Source: Pseudocolwellia agarivorans (lineage in GTDB: Bacteria; Pseudomonadota; Gammaproteobacteria; Enterobacterales; Alteromonadaceae). Taken from it: a stretch of 64,000 nucleotides of DNA. The stretch is from NCBI RefSeq assembly GCF_002000085.1, contig NZ_MUZU01000010.1, positions 62,001 through 126,000 on the forward strand. Direction: 5' to 3'. Below the pieces are notes generated by a model that saw only the letters and a list, made by a program, of their open reading frames with translations, was not told the origin of the DNA and made no database searches. The translations under genes were made by a program, and so were the position numbers. Positions 27,545 through 37,854 of this stretch are shown here, in pieces (position 1 is the first letter of the stretch; every line of letters starts with the position of its first letter).

Positions 27545-28657
27545 TTAGTAATCAAAACCAACATGTTGATTAATACGAACAATTAATTGTTCTTTATCTT
27601 TAACAAAATCTAGTTTTTTCGCTAATAGCTCTAATGTATCTTCAACTTGGTTTAAGAACTTACCGTAACCATGCGATGTTCTATCTGCTTTAGTCGCAAC
27701 AAATACAAATTGAATTTTATCAACTAACTTATCAGCATTCCATTTACATGTATAACCACAGGCATCATGTTCAGGGTTGTAACCTAAGTTGATAAGCTCT
27801 CCATTTGTAGAAACAAACTCTTCTTCAGTTACCCTTACAATAGGTACTAAACCATTAGCAATAACAGCACCATTATTTAAATTATATTGCTTAGCAGAAC
27901 TAATAAACGCATCGGCAATTAAACTATAAAGTGCATTATAATTTTCATTGTCTAACTCTTTTTTATCAACAAGTTGCTTAATTCTACGATTAAAGCGAAT
28001 ATCTGCTACAGCGTAAGTTAATGCACTATCGTCTTCAGGTAAAATAACACCGTCTGTTGCATATCTTTTACTTAATGGTCTAAGTTTGTGTACTTGTAAA
28101 CCTTCATCACCTTTTTCTTTAGAGAAAAGATCAAATGTTAAATGTTGGTGATCACACACACGGAATTTATTTTTTTCAATCCCCGTTTGTTCTGCAAATT
28201 GTGTAACAGCTTTTAACACTTTTCTATGAAATTTAGCTGAATCATGGCGGATATCTGAGCCGTTAGATAAAAAGACTAACGTAATTTTTTTAGCTCTTTT
28301 ACTACCGTCGAAATAAGCGTGCTCACTTTGGTGGTATAGAGAGTTATATAAAAAAAGTATTTGTTGATTTGTTTGTGCTGTTATTTTTTCTGGGCTAAAT
28401 CTAACTCGTGTAAATTTATCGTTACCGACAAACTGACCACTCTCAATATGTAATTTTTCGTTAATATCAAAAAATATTTTTGAAAGTTTTTTATAAAAAG
28501 ATAAATAAGGTTGAGCTGAATCTTTTTCTGATGCATCAGAAAATTTAGCAATAAGCTCGTCAGTTACATAAAATTTAGCTAATAAATACTGGTTCTCACG
28601 AGCAGACGATGGAATAAATGCTTTGTGTTGTGCATTTCTCATTCGAGATGAAGACAT
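27545..28657 (-). CDS. DUF3083 family protein
   Basis: 370-residue soluble protein. The N-terminal HKAFIPSSARENQYLLAKFYVTDELIAKF, central KKITLVFLSNGSDIRHDSAKFHRKVLKAV and KFRVCDHQHLTFDLFSKEKGDEG, and C-terminal YNPEHDACGYTCKWNADKLVDKIQFVFVATK agree with DUF3083, a family I know from Shewanella, Colwellia and relatives. No function is established. No signal peptide or membrane segment is present. It is a single gene with its own terminator shared with ApbE. The 462-bp gap upstream (28658-29119) contains only AT-rich sequence and one near-palindrome (ATTCTATATAATAGAAT near 29091), with no gene I can support. Confidence 0.75.
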   Translation of the reverse strand: MSSSRMRNAQHKAFIPSSARENQYLLAKFYVTDELIAKFSDASEKDSAQPYLSFYKKLSKIFFDINEKLHIESGQFVGNDKFTRVRFSPEKITAQTNQQILFLYNSLYHQSEHAYFDGSKRAKKITLVFLSNGSDIRHDSAKFHRKVLKAVTQFAEQTGIEKNKFRVCDHQHLTFDLFSKEKGDEGLQVHKLRPLSKRYATDGVILPEDDSALTYAVADIRFNRRIKQLVDKKELDNENYNALYSLIADAFISSAKQYNLNNGAVIANGLVPIVRVTEEEFVSTNGELINLGYNPEHDACGYTCKWNADKLVDKIQFVFVATKADRTSHGYGKFLNQVEDTLELLAKKLDFVKDKEQLIVRINQHVGFDY

Positions 28658-29119
28658 TAAAAAATCCCTTAAGTTATTTCATTGGCGCGATTATAAGAAA
28701 TCATTATGGCTAATTTATTACAAATAATGTTTGTTTTAAATCAACCTTAGATTTTACTGTTGTTTGTTTGCCTATTTATAATTCAAAACAGGACTTATAC
28801 CTATTCCATTAATTTTATTGGTTATTTTTATTGTTAAAATAGCGCTGTTTATTAACAGAATTTGTATTACATAAATTTATTATTATGTTTATTCATTAAA
28901 AGAGTATTACTTAAATAATGAATTTCTATGTGAATATAATACTTCATTTTTATGACTGTACTATTACAACCTAATGTTTATACCCAATTTAAATCACGAT
29001 GTATATAGTGGTTTATAAAATATCGTTATAATGGATATGTATTATTGTGCTATCAATAGTATGTTGTTTTACATGATAAAAATTAAATAATTATTCTATA
29101 TAATAGAATTTTATTTCAT

Positions 29120-30226
29120 TTAAACTACATCAAAGCTTTTAGATATAAGCTCTTTACCATTAATTAAGAGTGTGATTTTATGCTCACCTTGATAGTACTT
29201 ACGTGTTGTTATAGGTTTGAATGAAAATGACTTTTTAAGATTAACCAATTCGTTTGGTTTTATGGTGATATTTTTTAGTTTAAAGACTTTTGCTTGTTGT
29301 TTACCATTAGCTTTAACAAAGTGAATTGCGTAATCAATAACAATACTTTGAATGCTATTACTGTTTGCTTTTATATTCGCGCTAAAGGTTACTGATTCAC
29401 CTAGTTTTATTTGATTGTTGGATAGTTCAATCGCTTCTATTGTAATTTGAGGGTTTTCAGTAAAGCCTAATAAAGGAAACACCTCAGGATTACCCGCTTT
29501 AACTAAGGTTCTGGTGGCATGTTTTATTACCCAGTCAACGCTTTTATTGTTTAACGTAGCCCATTTTTTACAGGTGTTTATTACTAAATTAGGATGATCT
29601 TTTGTAATGTCATTTAAATGATTTGCAACAGAGCGTCGTACATACAAGCTAGCATCAGATTTTAAGCAATCGAGTAGCGGTATATTGGGGGTTGGGTCAC
29701 TAACAAATTGTTTGAGTTGTATTCCCCAAGGCAGTTTAGGCCTTGTTCCTTCAGAAACTAATCGTCTCACATCTGCACTTTCATCTTTAACCCATAAGCT
29801 AAATTGTTCGTGGCAATATTGTGGATACTTAACAATAAAAGCGCGTATAGCAAACTCAGCAGAAAATAAATGAGTCAGTTGTTTAAGCCCATCTAAAGAT
29901 TCTTTTGGGTGATCTAATCCATATTCACTAAAGTAATCAATAATAGGCCAAGCGGCGAAGCTTTTTAATGGATCGTCAGCATCGCCAAAATCCCATACCT
30001 CTTTAATCCTTATAAGAACATTCGCTGCTTCTTTAAAATTATTGGGTAAGTGTTGATGAAGTACTTTAATTATATGGTTAACGCGTTCTTTAAGCTCTAA
30101 CGTATCTAATCCGTTTAAGCAGGAATTTTCAAAGCTTTTACTATTAAAATCAGTGAGTACATGAGATAACGCATTACTGATCCGGCAAATAGCAGGCTGC
30201 GATAATCCATTTTTCATTAACTCCAT
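29120..30226 (-). CDS. AlkC-type DNA alkylation repair protein with C-terminal Ig-like domain
   Basis: 368 residues. Residues about 1-255 are HEAT-like helical repeats of the AlkC/AlkD DNA glycosylase superfamily (EVWDFGDADDPLKSFAAWPIIDYFSEYGLDHPKESLDGL, SADVRRLVSEGTRPKLPW, LYVRRSVANHLNDITKDHP). Residues about 265-368 form an Ig-like beta domain (IELSNNQIKLGESVTFSANIKANS...YQGEHKITLLINGKEL). AlkC proteins excise 3-methyladenine-type lesions, and the Ig-like domain is a feature of a subset that uses it to contact DNA. It is the last gene of a four-gene operon with eamA, trmO and rcsF, 9 bp after eamA. Confidence 0.85.
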   Translation of the reverse strand: MELMKNGLSQPAICRISNALSHVLTDFNSKSFENSCLNGLDTLELKERVNHIIKVLHQHLPNNFKEAANVLIRIKEVWDFGDADDPLKSFAAWPIIDYFSEYGLDHPKESLDGLKQLTHLFSAEFAIRAFIVKYPQYCHEQFSLWVKDESADVRRLVSEGTRPKLPWGIQLKQFVSDPTPNIPLLDCLKSDASLYVRRSVANHLNDITKDHPNLVINTCKKWATLNNKSVDWVIKHATRTLVKAGNPEVFPLLGFTENPQITIEAIELSNNQIKLGESVTFSANIKANSNSIQSIVIDYAIHFVKANGKQQAKVFKLKNITIKPNELVNLKKSFSFKPITTRKYYQGEHKITLLINGKELISKSFDVV

Positions 30227-30235
30227 GCCGAGTCC

Positions 30236-31123
30236 TTAGTTTGCGAGTGCTTTCGAAGATTTTAATTTAATGACACCTGTTGTTAACGCTACACCTAATA
30301 AAATAAGTGTTGCGCCGAATACTGTCCAATAGCTTATGGTTTCATTGAGAAAAATAATTCCCCAAACAATGCCAAATACAGGAATTAAATAGGTAACTGA
30401 TATTGCTTTAGTTGGTCCTAAGGCCGCTATTAATCTAAAAAATAGTATGTAAGCAACGCCCGTACAGATTATACCTAAGGTGATAACAGAAAATATCGCA
30501 GATGATGAAGGTATTGTTTCAGGTAAGAAAAACATACTTGCGGGCAATAAAAGTACGGTAGCACTTATTTGACTACCCGCAGCAAGTGCTAAAGGACTAA
30601 TTCCACCTAAATACATTTTGGTGTAGTTGGCTGAAATACCGTAGCATAAAGCCGCCAACATAATGGCTAGTGTAGGTAGTATCACATGAGTGTTTTCATT
30701 TGATATTTTGTCGAACATTAAAAAGTACACACCTAAAAAGCCTATACATACACCTAAAATTGCACTCATGCTTAATGTATCTTTTAACCAAAAATAAGCG
30801 ACTAATGCGCCAAACATAGGAGTTGTACCATTAAGTACTGCGGTATTACCTGCGGAAAGGGTTAAGGTTGCCCAACCAAATAAAACAAAAGGTATGGCTG
30901 TATTTAATGAACCCACAATAAAAATTTTTCCCCAATAGCCTGACAGCACTGATTGATTTTTAGTAATAAAAAGAAGCGGAATTAAAAATAAGCTTGCGAC
31001 TAAGGTTCGCATAGCCATAAATAAAATAGGACCGAATTCTGGACTTCCTATTTTCATGAATATAAATGAAGCGCCCCAAATAGCGGCAAGTAAAGGAAGT
31101 TCTATCAAAGGCTTAGTGGGCAT
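30236..31123 (-). CDS. DMT superfamily EamA-type transporter
   Basis: 295 residues with about ten membrane helices in two EamA repeats: PLLAAIWGASFIFMKIG at the N-terminus, NTAIPFVLFGWATLTLSAGNTAVLNGTTPMFGALVAYFWL at the end of repeat one, and TYLIPVFGIVWGIIFLNETISYW near the C-terminus. This family exports metabolites or amino acids across the inner membrane; the substrate cannot be predicted. It lies 2 bp downstream of trmO and 9 bp upstream of the AlkC gene. Confidence 0.88.
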   Translation of the reverse strand: MPTKPLIELPLLAAIWGASFIFMKIGSPEFGPILFMAMRTLVASLFLIPLLFITKNQSVLSGYWGKIFIVGSLNTAIPFVLFGWATLTLSAGNTAVLNGTTPMFGALVAYFWLKDTLSMSAILGVCIGFLGVYFLMFDKISNENTHVILPTLAIMLAALCYGISANYTKMYLGGISPLALAAGSQISATVLLLPASMFFLPETIPSSSAIFSVITLGIICTGVAYILFFRLIAALGPTKAISVTYLIPVFGIVWGIIFLNETISYWTVFGATLILLGVALTTGVIKLKSSKALAN

Positions 31124-31125
31124 TT

Positions 31126-31875
31126 TTAATGTTTATCATGCTTATGGTTAATATTAATGACGTTAATGTCGTATAAAGACACGAACTGCCATTGAATATT
31201 TAAGTTATAAAGCGCCATGCCATATACTTTGTCGTCTTTCTTATTTTGTTTATAAGCAGGTCTCGGATCTTGCTCTAGTACCTGGCAAATAAAGGCTTTT
31301 AGTTCTGGGTACTTTTTGTTTAATCTTTTTAGTGTTTGTGTCGCTTCATCATTAAAGCTAATAGAAATTTCTTTGCTAGGAGTTTCTTGTGCGTAACTTG
31401 CTTGCGCGTCAACAATTGCGTCTGAATAAGGAATGTAAGGCTTTATATCGATAACAGGTGTACCGTCTAATAAATCGAGTCCTGAAATATTCAGTATGAC
31501 GCTTTTAGTTTGTGTTGTGCTTTCTAGGCTATTAATCACTTCAATGCTGTCGAGTTTAACAACAGACATACCAATTGGATTTGGTCTGAAAGTAGAGCGT
31601 GTAGCTAAAGTGCCTATTTTAGCATTACCACCCAAGCGTGGTGGTCTAACTAAAGGTTTCCATCCTTGATCTTGTGTACCATGAAAAACAAATATCACCC
31701 AGATATGACTAAATGCCTCTAGCCCTCGAATAACATCTACGGTATTAGCATCACCTAAGAGCGTAATACTTCCTTTGGCTGCAGTGACTAAGCCGGGTTG
31801 CCTGGGAATGGCGAATTTTTCTTTATAGGGTGATGAAACGCTACCTATATAATTCAGTGATATGCTTTGAGACAT
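31126..31875 (-). CDS. trmO: tRNA t6A37 N6-methyltransferase TrmO
   Basis: 249 residues. TrmO (formerly YaeB/TsaA) uses S-adenosylmethionine to methylate N6-threonylcarbamoyladenosine at position 37 of threonine tRNAs. Family motifs are YIGSVSSPYKEKFAIPRQPGL, FSHIWVIFVFHGT, VRPPRLGGNAKIGTLATRSTFRPNPIGMSVVKL and LDLLDGTPVIDIKPYIPYSDA. The C-terminal domain contains EQDPRPAYKQ, also conserved. It sits between rcsF (1-bp gap) and the transporter gene (2-bp gap) in one operon. Confidence 0.94.
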   Translation of the reverse strand: MSQSISLNYIGSVSSPYKEKFAIPRQPGLVTAAKGSITLLGDANTVDVIRGLEAFSHIWVIFVFHGTQDQGWKPLVRPPRLGGNAKIGTLATRSTFRPNPIGMSVVKLDSIEVINSLESTTQTKSVILNISGLDLLDGTPVIDIKPYIPYSDAIVDAQASYAQETPSKEISISFNDEATQTLKRLNKKYPELKAFICQVLEQDPRPAYKQNKKDDKVYGMALYNLNIQWQFVSLYDINVININHKHDKH

Positions 31876-31876
31876 A

Positions 31877-32275
31877 TTAATTTTTCGGTGAAGTCGGTTC
31901 TACATAATAAGCTTGGCCGTAACATACGGTTGAAGCGATACATTGTTTAGCTGTGCTTTCATCAGGTAATAAAGCGCAACCTGTAAAAATAATCGCGTTT
32001 GCCTTAAGCTGATAGGCTTTTTTTCTGGCTTCTGTTCTTGCCATAACGTCATCAGGTTTTGCATGATGTGCTTTAGCTTGGCAATTTTCACCTTCAACTA
32101 AACCCATATATTTATATTGCGTTTTAAATTCATCTGTAGATGTGTAAATGGTTACATTTGACGGAGCAAAGTAGTTAGTAAAATTTTCTGCATCTAAATT
32201 CGTTGAGCTGTCAAAGTTACTACTACAGCTTGTTAGCAATGATAAAGAGAGTAAGGTTAAAAATGTATTTTTCAT
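31877..32275 (-). CDS. rcsF: RcsF-like outer-membrane lipoprotein
   Basis: 132 residues. The lipoprotein signal is MKNTFLTLLSLSLLTSC. The mature domain carries the RcsF pattern: VTIYTSTDEFKTQYKYMGLVEGENCQ, then KKAYQLKANAIIFTGCALL and QCIASTVCYGQAYYV. Four cysteines are placed as in RcsF, where they form two disulfides. In enterobacteria RcsF senses envelope stress and signals to the Rcs phosphorelay; no rcsBCD gene is in this window, so the downstream partner here is unknown. It is the first gene of the rcsF-trmO-eamA-alkC operon. Confidence 0.85.
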   Translation of the reverse strand: MKNTFLTLLSLSLLTSCSSNFDSSTNLDAENFTNYFAPSNVTIYTSTDEFKTQYKYMGLVEGENCQAKAHHAKPDDVMARTEARKKAYQLKANAIIFTGCALLPDESTAKQCIASTVCYGQAYYVEPTSPKN

Positions 32276-32393
32276 TGCAGTTCCATTTAGGTAGTTAACG
32301 AAATATATTCGTTGTTAAAGACAAGTAAGGCGAACAAAAGTTCGCCTTACTTTTGTGACCATAATTAAATGGTCACTCAATGCAGCTTTATTG

Positions 32394-34514
32394 TTACTTA
32401 ACGCGCATGCCTGGTTGAGCGCCGTCTTCTGGATTTAATATCCATAAGTCTTCACCGCCAGGGCCTGCTGCTAATACCATGCCTTCAGACATACCAAAGC
32501 GCATTTTACGTGGAGCTAAGTTAGCCACCATCACAGTTAACTTACCAATAAGATCTTCAGGCTGATAAGCTGATTTTATCCCTGCGAATACTTGGCGAGT
32601 TTCACCACCTTCAACTGAATCTAAAGCAAGTTCTAATCTTAATAGTTTATCGGCTTTTTCAACATGTTCAGCTTTAACGATTTTTGCAATACGTAAATCG
32701 ATTTTGGCAAAATCATCAAAACTAATTTCTGGAGAAATAGGATCTGAAGCTAACGGGTTGTTGAAATCCATTTTAGGTTTTTCAACTGCAGCTGGCTTTT
32801 TCTTTTTCTCTTTTGCTGGTTTTGCTGCTTCTTCTTTCGCCGCTAGATTATCTTTTGATGCATCTGTCATCGCATTGATTTTGTCCATATCAACACGTTG
32901 TAATAAGGCTTTAAACTTATTAATTTTATGATCCGTTAATAAAACTTTATGACCTTCCCAAAGTAACTCATCATTTAAGAATGCTTCTGTACTTTCGGCA
33001 AGCTTAGGTAGAACCGGTTTTAAGTAGATCATTAACGTACGGAACATGTTAATACCAAGCGAACAAATATCTTGTACTTCTTGTTGTTTTGCTTCGTCTT
33101 TAACTAACTGCCATGGTTCTTTTATCGCAATGTATTCATTCACTTTATCGGCTAATGCCATTATTTCGCGCATAGCTCGACTAAAGTCACGGTTTTCATA
33201 ATGTTGCGCAATGCTGTCGCCAGCATTCATTACTTCGTCAGCTAGCGCTTGGTCATCAATATTGGTTGATAACATGCCGTCGAAACGTTTTGAAATAAAG
33301 CTAGCACAACGAGAAGCTATATTAACCACTTTACCGACTAAGTCAGAATTTACACGTTGTGCGAAATCTTCTAGGTTTAAATCTAAGTCATCAATACGGC
33401 TAGTTAATTTAGCTGCGTAGTAATAGCGTAAGTATTCTGGATTTAAATGCTCTAAATAAGTACGACCTTTAATAAAGGTGCCTTTAGATTTAGACATTTT
33501 AGCGCCATTAACGGTAACAAAACCGTGAGCAAAAACAGAAGTAGGCTTACGGTAACCTGCGCCTTCTAACATGGCAGGCCAAAATAGGCTGTGGAAATAG
33601 ATGATGTCTTTACCGATAAAGTGGTAAAGCTCAGCGTCAGAATCTTTATTCCAAAAGCTATCAAAGTCGATGTTAGCTTTCTCACATAAGTTTTTAAAGC
33701 TTCCCATGTAACCAATAGGAGCGTCTAACCAAACGTAGAAATATTTACCGGGGGCATTGGGAATTTCAAACCCAAAGTAGGGAGCATCACGGCTGATGTC
33801 CCATTGGTTAAGTCCAGACTCAAACCATTCTGCAAGTTTGTTGGCCATTTCTTCTTGTAACGCACCACTGCGCGTCCAGTTTTGTAGCATTTCTTCAAAC
33901 GCTGGCAAATCAAAAAAGTAATGCTCCGAATCTTTTAATACCGGAGTTGCACCAGATACAACAGAACGAGGATTAATCACATCGGTAGGTGAGTAAGTTG
34001 CACCACAGTTGTCACAGCTGTCGCCGTTTTCATCTTCGCTCTTACATTTAGGACATGTGCCTTTAATAAAGCGATCAGGTAAAAACATACCTTTTTCTGG
34101 ATCATATAATTGCGAGATAATACGCGTTTTTATATGGCCGTTAGCATGTAAGCTGTTATAAATTTCGTGAGCAAAGGTTTCATTTTCTTTGCTGTGGGTA
34201 GAATGGTAATTGTCGAAACTGATATAAAAGTCAGCAAAGTCAGCCATATGTTCTTCACGCACACCTGCAATCATTTCTTCAGGTGTCACACCTAGCTCTT
34301 GAGCTTTAAGCATGATTGGTGTGCCATGTGCATCATCAGCACAAACGAAATAAGTTTCGTGACCACGCATTCGTTGAAAACGTACCCAAATATCTGTTTG
34401 AATATGTTCAAGTAAATGGCCTAAATGGATAGAACCATTGGCGTAAGGTAGGGCACATGTTGCTAATATTTTTCGTTTTTCAGTCGTTAGCTGAGATGAC
34501 TTTGATTCAGACAT
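32394..34514 (-). CDS. metG: Methionyl-tRNA synthetase
   Basis: 706-residue class I synthetase that charges methionine to initiator and elongator tRNA. HIGH-type motif HLGH in [16 protein letters not shown]; zinc knuckle [17 protein letters not shown] (about residues 145-165); KMSKSKGTF loop; anticodon-binding helical domain; then a Lys/Ala-rich linker (about 560-600). The C-terminal EMAP/Trbp111-like tRNA-binding dimerisation domain is at 605-706 ([33 protein letters not shown]). It is divergent from mrp across 136 bp, a common arrangement in gammaproteobacteria. Confidence 0.97.
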   Translation of the reverse strand: MSESKSSQLTTEKRKILATCALPYANGSIHLGHLLEHIQTDIWVRFQRMRGHETYFVCADDAHGTPIMLKAQELGVTPEEMIAGVREEHMADFADFYISFDNYHSTHSKENETFAHEIYNSLHANGHIKTRIISQLYDPEKGMFLPDRFIKGTCPKCKSEDENGDSCDNCGATYSPTDVINPRSVVSGATPVLKDSEHYFFDLPAFEEMLQNWTRSGALQEEMANKLAEWFESGLNQWDISRDAPYFGFEIPNAPGKYFYVWLDAPIGYMGSFKNLCEKANIDFDSFWNKDSDAELYHFIGKDIIYFHSLFWPAMLEGAGYRKPTSVFAHGFVTVNGAKMSKSKGTFIKGRTYLEHLNPEYLRYYYAAKLTSRIDDLDLNLEDFAQRVNSDLVGKVVNIASRCASFISKRFDGMLSTNIDDQALADEVMNAGDSIAQHYENRDFSRAMREIMALADKVNEYIAIKEPWQLVKDEAKQQEVQDICSLGINMFRTLMIYLKPVLPKLAESTEAFLNDELLWEGHKVLLTDHKINKFKALLQRVDMDKINAMTDASKDNLAAKEEAAKPAKEKKKKPAAVEKPKMDFNNPLASDPISPEISFDDFAKIDLRIAKIVKAEHVEKADKLLRLELALDSVEGGETRQVFAGIKSAYQPEDLIGKLTVMVANLAPRKMRFGMSEGMVLAAGPGGEDLWILNPEDGAQPGMRVK

Positions 34515-34650
34515 ATAAAGTTTACATATTTAAGGTGGTAATTATGGGGAGAATGGTACAGAATTTACAGATACTTTTCATTAATAATTCTCGCTAAGTG
34601 ACCAATTAATTAATCTTATTGGTATTAGTTCGATAAAGTGCCTGAAAACC

Positions 34651-35748
34651 ATGTTCTCTAAGTTTTTTTCTAGTAAAACCGTACCTCAAGAATCGCAAGA
34701 TTTGATTATGAGTTTTTTAACTGAATACCACAGCGATTGTTTTCCTGATGGAATACTTAAAATTAGCTCGGTTCCTCATATTGTTTTAATTGATAGCTGT
34801 ATCGTTATTAATGTTGATTTACCTTTTCCTTGTGATGGCGAATTAGATGAGATGAGTGACGCATTAACTGAGTTGCTTAATCAAACCACCATTATTAAAC
34901 CTGATTATCAAATTAAGCCGGTAAGGCAACATTCCTTAAAAGGTATCAGTAACATTATTGCGGTTACCTCAGGTAAAGGTGGTGTGGGTAAATCTACAAC
35001 AGCTGTTAATCTCGCTTATGCATTAATTGCAGAGGGGAGCACCGTAGGAATTTTAGATGCCGATATTTATGGGCCGTCACTTCCTACTATGTTGGGGCTT
35101 AAAGGGCAGCAACCTTCGTCGAGCAATGGTAAATCAATAACCCCCCTTGACGCTAATGGTCTTACGGCTATGTCGGTAGGATTTTTGGTAGGAGATGAAG
35201 ATGCAACGGTTTGGCGTGGACCTATGGCAAGTCGAGCATTCAGCCAATTATTAAATGAAACACTTTGGCCTGATTTAGATTATCTTATTGTTGATATGCC
35301 TCCAGGTACAGGTGATATTCAATTAACTTTGTCGCAAAGCGTGCCTGTTGCTGCGGCTATTGTGGTTACTACGCCGCAAGATATAGCGCTAACAGATGCT
35401 ATCAAAGGCATTACTATGTTTGATAAAGTTAAAGTACCTGTATTAGGTTTAGTTGAGAACATGAGTTACCACGTATGTGAAAACTGTGGTCATCAATCAC
35501 ATCTTTTTGGTGAAAACGGTGGTGTACATACTGCAAAAGATAAAGATATACCTCTTTTAGGCCAGTTGCCTTTAAATATAAACATAAGGCAAGACGTTGA
35601 TAACGGTAACGCGTCAGTTTTACAAAATAGCACTAGCGATATAACCCTGTTATACCGTAAACTAGCGCGCAATGTAGCATCTGAGTTGTTTTATCAGCTT
35701 GATGCAAGAAGCCCTAATACAGCAGAAATATGTTTTAGCAACGAATAA
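34651..35748 (+). CDS. mrp: Mrp/ApbC-type iron-sulfur cluster carrier ATPase
   Basis: 365 residues. An N-terminal segment of about 95 residues replaces the usual DUF59/MIP18 domain in reduced form, and then a ParA/MinD-type ATPase follows: deviant Walker A SGKGGVGKSTTAVNL, DADIYGPSLPTMLGL, WRGPMASRAFSQLL, DMPPGTGDIQLTL, and the cluster-binding CxxC in YHVCENCGHQSHLFG. It binds and transfers a 4Fe-4S cluster to apo-proteins in the cytosol. It is divergent from metG and followed 49 bp later by dcd. Confidence 0.95.
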   Translation: MFSKFFSSKTVPQESQDLIMSFLTEYHSDCFPDGILKISSVPHIVLIDSCIVINVDLPFPCDGELDEMSDALTELLNQTTIIKPDYQIKPVRQHSLKGISNIIAVTSGKGGVGKSTTAVNLAYALIAEGSTVGILDADIYGPSLPTMLGLKGQQPSSSNGKSITPLDANGLTAMSVGFLVGDEDATVWRGPMASRAFSQLLNETLWPDLDYLIVDMPPGTGDIQLTLSQSVPVAAAIVVTTPQDIALTDAIKGITMFDKVKVPVLGLVENMSYHVCENCGHQSHLFGENGGVHTAKDKDIPLLGQLPLNINIRQDVDNGNASVLQNSTSDITLLYRKLARNVASELFYQLDARSPNTAEICFSNE

Positions 35749-35797
35749 TTGCCAATTAAAAATCATATAAACGCCAAATAATCATAGAAGAAAAAGT

Positions 35798-36391
35798 ATG
35801 AGACTGTCTGATAAAGATATAGAAAAATCTATTAGCGATGGAAGAATTTGTATCGAACCAATGCCTGATATTACAATGATCTCAGGGGTAAGTGTTGATA
35901 TTAGACTCGGCAACGAATTTAGAGTTTTTAAAGAACATACAGCCCCTTATATCGACTTAAGTGGGCCAAAAGCTGAAATGCAAAAAGCCATGAACTCGGT
36001 GATGAGCGATGAAATTCATATTGAAGATGGCGAGGCTTTTTTCTTACACCCTGGTGAACTTGCTTTAGCGGTAACTTATGAGTCAGTAACTTTACCTGAT
36101 GATATAGTCGGTTGGTTAGATGGTCGTTCGTCATTAGCGCGTTTAGGCTTAATGGTACACGTTACAGCACATAGAATTGATCCCGGCTGGTCAGGCCAAA
36201 TTGTTTTAGAGTTTTATAACAGCGGTAAATTACCATTGGCTTTACGCCCAAAAATGAAAATTGCGGCATTAAACTTTGAAACAATGTCGAGTAGTGCATT
36301 ACGTCCATACAATAAAAGAGATGATGCTAAATATAAAGGTCAGAAGGGCGCTGTGGCGAGTCGTATTAGTCAAGACGATACTTCTGAATAG
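35798..36391 (+). CDS. dcd: dCTP deaminase
   Basis: 197-residue homotrimeric enzyme that deaminates dCTP to dUTP in thymidylate supply. Start [36 protein letters not shown], and the active-site region [36 protein letters not shown] are complete; the C-terminal [13 protein letters not shown] closes the site. Normal length. It follows mrp in the same direction with a 49-bp gap. Confidence 0.96.
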   Translation: MRLSDKDIEKSISDGRICIEPMPDITMISGVSVDIRLGNEFRVFKEHTAPYIDLSGPKAEMQKAMNSVMSDEIHIEDGEAFFLHPGELALAVTYESVTLPDDIVGWLDGRSSLARLGLMVHVTAHRIDPGWSGQIVLEFYNSGKLPLALRPKMKIAALNFETMSSSALRPYNKRDDAKYKGQKGAVASRISQDDTSE

Positions 36392-36434
36392 TTAACTTTT
36401 ATCATATTTTATTATTTGTTTTGTTAGGTGTTTC

Positions 36435-37778
36435 TTGAAATTAGCATTTAAAATATTAGGTTTGCTCATTATTACTAGTGTTATTTTTATTAGTGTAGTG
36501 AGCTTTCTTGCTTTGCAATCCCAACCTCAATTTAAAAATAACAACACCGTTAATGTGCAAGCGGCGACCCAAAGTAAAGTGGCAGCGAAACGTTTTATAG
36601 AGTCTTTAAAAAATAAGAAGCAACCTGTTTTATTGTCTTTATCTCAAACCGAAATCAATGGTTTGAATGCCTTGCTCAATCGAGCTTTTCCACAAATTTC
36701 ATCTGATGTTATTATTCAAAATGAAGCGGCTAAAATTAAAATGTCAATTGAGTTACCTTTTCCTAAGGCTTTTAAATATTTAAATATTTCTGGAGATCTA
36801 CATCCTTCTGATAAAGGTATAAATATTGGAGATGTGAATGTGGGGGGCTTAACATTTTCAGGTAACCAACTGGTATCTTTTAGCCGTTGGTTTCTTGATT
36901 GGTTTATACAAGATAAGCTCGGAACAAACTTAGTTTCTATGGTGCAATGGGTTAAGCTAAACGATCAACATATACGTACAAGTTTATTTATTCCTCAAGA
37001 AATGAATGAATTAAACAAAGGTTCATCAGCGCTTTTTGCTTTGAGAGACAACCTTGCTCTTTTTGGTGATGTACCCAAAATCAAGTTTTATCATCATGCT
37101 TTAGCTGAATATTTAGATCAGTTAGAAAATTCAGCCAGTAATAATAGAAAACTTGCTTACTACATTCAGTTTATGTTTACGTTAGCGCATCAACAAACCT
37201 CTTTAGCAAATACTAGTCAATCACAAAATAAAAAACGTGCGGTACAAGAAAACTACTCAGCGCTAATGGCGTTAGCTCTTTATTTTGGTTCAGACGCTTT
37301 TGAATTACTTGTTGGCGATGTTTCAAATTTAACTGATGCGCAAATACGAAAACGAAACTTTTTAAGAAACAAAGTGACTTTGCGTAACCGTATAGACTTA
37401 CAAAAACATTTTATTTATTCTGTTGCCTTACAGTTATTCGGTAATAGCTCTGCAAGCGATGCCATTGGTGAAATTAAAGAGTTTTTAGATAGTAATCCTG
37501 GAGGTAGTGGTTTTAGCTTCGCCGATTTAATGGCTGATAGGGCCGGAACTCGTTTAGCGAAATTAGCAACAACGTCAGAAACATCAGCACTGCGATTACA
37601 GAAAATACTCAGTAAAAATATTGAAGAAAGTGACTTTATGCCTGAAATTCACGGCATACCAGAAGGTATTTCAGCCGATACATTTAATCTTGATTATCGA
37701 GACGTTGATTCACAAGAATATAAAAAGATGATTTCGATTCTTGATGAGCGGTTAGCAGAATTAACTTTGTATGATTGA
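36435..37778 (+). CDS. Conserved hypothetical membrane-anchored protein
   Basis: 447 residues starting at TTG 36435. One N-terminal membrane helix (ILGLLIITSVIFISVVSFLAL, residues about 8-28) anchors a large periplasmic part with no cysteine. Residues about 55-230 alternate beta strands (SLSQTEINGLNALLNRAFPQISSDVIIQNEAAKIKMSIELPF...). The C-terminal half is helical (FIYSVALQLFGNSSASDAIGEIKEFLDSNPGGSGFSFADLMADRAGTRLAKLATTS). I do not recognise a named domain. It lies 43 bp after dcd and ends before a strong terminator, so it is probably the last gene of the mrp-dcd transcript. Confidence 0.75.
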   Translation: MKLAFKILGLLIITSVIFISVVSFLALQSQPQFKNNNTVNVQAATQSKVAAKRFIESLKNKKQPVLLSLSQTEINGLNALLNRAFPQISSDVIIQNEAAKIKMSIELPFPKAFKYLNISGDLHPSDKGINIGDVNVGGLTFSGNQLVSFSRWFLDWFIQDKLGTNLVSMVQWVKLNDQHIRTSLFIPQEMNELNKGSSALFALRDNLALFGDVPKIKFYHHALAEYLDQLENSASNNRKLAYYIQFMFTLAHQQTSLANTSQSQNKKRAVQENYSALMALALYFGSDAFELLVGDVSNLTDAQIRKRNFLRNKVTLRNRIDLQKHFIYSVALQLFGNSSASDAIGEIKEFLDSNPGGSGFSFADLMADRAGTRLAKLATTSETSALRLQKILSKNIEESDFMPEIHGIPEGISADTFNLDYRDVDSQEYKKMISILDERLAELTLYD

Positions 37779-37794
37779 TGAATGAATTTGATAC

Positions 37795-37829
37795 AAAAAA
37801 GACGGTTAATGAAAATTAATCGTCTTTTT
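37795..37829. terminator. Bidirectional terminator at the edge of the sugar region
   Basis: AAAAAAGACGGTTAAT and ATTAATCGTCTTTTT form a hairpin with one mismatch and a 4-nt loop, between convergent stops (37778 and 37855). It marks the boundary between the housekeeping genes and the sugar catabolic block. Confidence 0.85.
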
Positions 37830-37854
37830 ATGTATCTGATTTTAAAGTAACTAT